From Flavobacterium phragmitis (GTDB taxonomy: Bacteria; Bacteroidota; Bacteroidia; Flavobacteriales; Flavobacteriaceae), in NCBI RefSeq assembly GCF_900112575.1, contig NZ_FOMH01000011.1, positions 186,001 to 250,000 of the forward strand: a stretch of 64,000 nucleotides of DNA. The letters run 5' to 3'. The notes beneath the pieces are model-generated. The model saw only the letters and a list, made by a program, of their open reading frames with translations, was not told the origin of the DNA and did not search any database. Within the stretch, counting starts at the first letter, position 1. The number at the start of each line of letters is the position of its first letter. A program made the translations under genes and the position numbers. This document shows positions 62,034-64,000 of the stretch, in pieces.

Positions 62034-64000
62034 ATGAGCGTATTAACACAATACTTCAATACAAAACACAACACCGCACCTTTTTCGCAAATCAAAATCG
62101 AAGATTACGTTCCTGCTTTTCAGGAAGGAATTGCTTTGGCGAAAGCCGAAATTGATGCAATTGTAAATAATCCAGATGCGCCGACTTTTGAAAACACGAT
62201 TGTAGCAATGGATTTTTCAGGCGATATTTTGGATCGTCTTTCGAGTGTTTTCTTTAATTTGAATTCGGCTGAAACGAATGACGAAATGCAAAAAATTGCT
62301 CAAGAAGTTTCGCCTTGGCTTTCAGAATTCGGAAATGACATTCGATTAAATGCAGAATTATTTGCGAGAGTAAAAGCCGTTTACGATCAGAAAGAAAGTT
62401 TAAATCTGAATCCAGAACAAACTACATTATTAGATAAAAAATACAAAAGCTTTTCAAGAAACGGAGCCAACTTGCCAGAAGACAAGAAAAACCAATTAAG
62501 AGAAATCGACAAAGAATTATCGAAATTGAGTTTACAATTTGGCGAAAATGTTTTGGCAGAAACCAACAACTTCGAATTGCACTTAACGGATGAAAAAGAT
62601 TTATCAGGTTTACCAGAAGGCACAATCGAAGCGGCAAGATTATTAGCCAAAAATCAGGAAAAAGAAGGCTGGATTTTCACTTTAGATCATCCAAGTTATG
62701 TTCCGTTTTTGACTTATGCCGACAATCGCGAACTGCGTAAAAAAATGGCGATTGCTTTTGGCGCAAAAGGTTTTCAGAAAAACGAATTCAACAATGAAGA
62801 AAACGTTCTGAAAATTGCCAAACTTCGTCACGAAAGAGCGAATTTATTAGGTTACAAAACACACGCACATTTTGTTTTAGAAGAAAGAATGGCCGAAAGT
62901 CCAGAGAAAGTTTTTTCCTTCCTGAATGATTTATTAGCAAAAGCAAAACCAGCAGCGCAAAAAGAGTTTGCAGAATTAACTGCGTTCGCAAAAGAATTGG
63001 ACGGAATCGAACAATTAGAAAAATGGGACGGCGCGTATTATTCTGAAAAATTAAAGCAACAGCTTTTTAATTTAGATGATGAAAAACTGAAACCTTATTT
63101 TCAATTAGAAAAAGTTTTGGACGGCGCTTTTACAGTTGCCAAAAAATTATACGGTTTAACTTTTACCGAAGTTTTTGATATCGATAAATACCATGAAGAA
63201 GTTACTACTTACGAAGTAAAAGATGCTGACGGAAATTTAGTTTCAATTTTCTACGCTGATTTCTTCCCAAGAAAAGGAAAAAGAAACGGCGCGTGGATGA
63301 CTTCATTCAAATCACAATATGTGAAAGACGGCGTAAACGAAAGACCGCACATTTCGAACGTTTGCAACTTTACAAAACCAACAGAAACAAAACCATCTCT
63401 ATTGACTTTTAATGAAGTAACGACTTTATTCCACGAATTTGGTCACGGTTTGCATGGAATGTTGGCTGACACGGTTTACCCAAGTTTATCTGGAACCTCT
63501 GTTTACTGGGATTTCGTAGAATTACCAAGTCAGATTATGGAGAATTGGTGTTACGAACCGGAAGCTTTGGCTTTGTTTGCGAATCACTACGAAACAGGAG
63601 AAATCATTCCGATTGAATATGTTCAGAAAATTAAAGAAAGTGCCAGTTTTCAGGAAGGATTGGCAACGTTACGTCAGTTAAGTTTTGGATTATTAGATAT
63701 GGCTTGGCATGGACAAGATCCTACCAATATCACAGATTTGAAAACTTTCGAAACTGAACAATTTGCCAACACTCAATTGTATCCGGATGTAAAAGAAAAT
63801 GCGATGAGTACCGCTTTTTCACATATCTTTCAGGGCGGATATTCTTCCGGATATTACAGCTACAAATGGGCTGAAGTTCTGGATGCCGATGCTTTTGAAT
63901 ATTTCCATGAAAATGGAATCTTTAATGAAGAAATTGCGAAAAAATTCAAAGACAATGTGCTTTCAAAAGGAGGAACTGAACATCCAATGACTTTGTACAA
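62034..64000 (+). CDS. M3 family oligopeptidase / peptidyl-dipeptidase (partial at window end)
   Basis: Open from the ATG at 62034 to the window edge (655 codons seen, no stop). MSVLTQYFNTKHNTAPFSQI opens the protein. The zinc motif FHEFGHGLHG (His467, Glu468, His471) and the family segments GTSVYWDFVELPSQIMENW and SKGGTEHPMTLY are present. Family length is about 680 aa, so about 20-25 residues should lie beyond the window. It degrades oligopeptides, likely those made by secreted proteases; both Dcp-like and OpdA-like names are possible. Confidence 0.92.
   Translation, partial: MSVLTQYFNTKHNTAPFSQIKIEDYVPAFQEGIALAKAEIDAIVNNPDAPTFENTIVAMDFSGDILDRLSSVFFNLNSAETNDEMQKIAQEVSPWLSEFGNDIRLNAELFARVKAVYDQKESLNLNPEQTTLLDKKYKSFSRNGANLPEDKKNQLREIDKELSKLSLQFGENVLAETNNFELHLTDEKDLSGLPEGTIEAARLLAKNQEKEGWIFTLDHPSYVPFLTYADNRELRKKMAIAFGAKGFQKNEFNNEENVLKIAKLRHERANLLGYKTHAHFVLEERMAESPEKVFSFLNDLLAKAKPAAQKEFAELTAFAKELDGIEQLEKWDGAYYSEKLKQQLFNLDDEKLKPYFQLEKVLDGAFTVAKKLYGLTFTEVFDIDKYHEEVTTYEVKDADGNLVSIFYADFFPRKGKRNGAWMTSFKSQYVKDGVNERPHISNVCNFTKPTETKPSLLTFNEVTTLFHEFGHGLHGMLADTVYPSLSGTSVYWDFVELPSQIMENWCYEPEALALFANHYETGEIIPIEYVQKIKESASFQEGLATLRQLSFGLLDMAWHGQDPTNITDLKTFETEQFANTQLYPDVKENAMSTAFSHIFQGGYSSGYYSYKWAEVLDADAFEYFHENGIFNEEIAKKFKDNVLSKGGTEHPMTLY

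Overview
The window looks like a chromosomal segment of a Flavobacterium-type member of the Bacteroidota. The evidence is a low-GC sequence, a SusC/SusD-type outer-membrane pair, a family S46 peptidase, a CtlX-type hydrolase, and several promoters of the Bacteroidota form (TTG/TTTG, about 20 bp, then TAnnTTTGC). No rRNA, tRNA, CRISPR array, phage or transposase gene was seen. The species cannot be named from this alone.

Layout. At 0.1-7.3 kb lie a CoA-binding protein, a MarC-family membrane protein, two amidinohydrolase-fold enzymes of arginine/citrulline metabolism, citrate synthase, enolase and carbamoyl-phosphate synthase small subunit. At 7.5-25.0 kb is the ribosomal protein super-cluster, all on the minus strand. 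A str-type operon (rpsL-rpsG-fusA-rpsJ) has its own promoter and ends in a terminator. A new promoter then starts rplC-rplD-rplW-rplB-rpsS-rplV-rpsC-rplP-rpmC-rpsQ-rplN-rplX-rplE-rpsN. An internal promoter and a strong hairpin precede rpsH-rplF-rplR-rpsE-rpmD-rplO-secY-infA-rpmJ-rpsM-rpsK-rpsD-rpoA-rplQ. At 25.2-32.1 kb is a short Omp85-type barrel protein, then a SusC/SusD pair closed by a strong terminator.

At 32.1-40.9 kb are mostly housekeeping genes: rlmB, a DUF2490 protein, a rhomboid protease, rarA, a YjjG-type nucleotidase, radC, an Mpl-type Mur ligase and a TPR protein, with two secreted proteins of unknown function. At 41.0-47.5 kb is a very large secreted alpha-2-macroglobulin-like protein carrying, in frame, the N-terminal half of a SusC receptor (carboxypeptidase-regulatory-like domain plus TonB plug) just before its A2M core; this is the most unusual object in the window. 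At 48.0-54.3 kb are an S46 dipeptidyl-peptidase, obgE, a CNNM/CBS membrane protein, adk and hpt, with repeat-rich spacers and a candidate structured RNA. At 54.5-64.0 kb are a PQQ-type sugar dehydrogenase lipoprotein, a TonB-dependent receptor, an uncharacterised helical protein, a PIN-domain toxin-antitoxin pair, purK-purE, a ParE-type toxin-antitoxin pair, and an M3 oligopeptidase cut by the window end.

Intergenic DNA after 47 kb is rich in small palindromic or inverted repeats of several kinds, none with coding capacity. Product calls rest on motifs read by eye; no database search was run.
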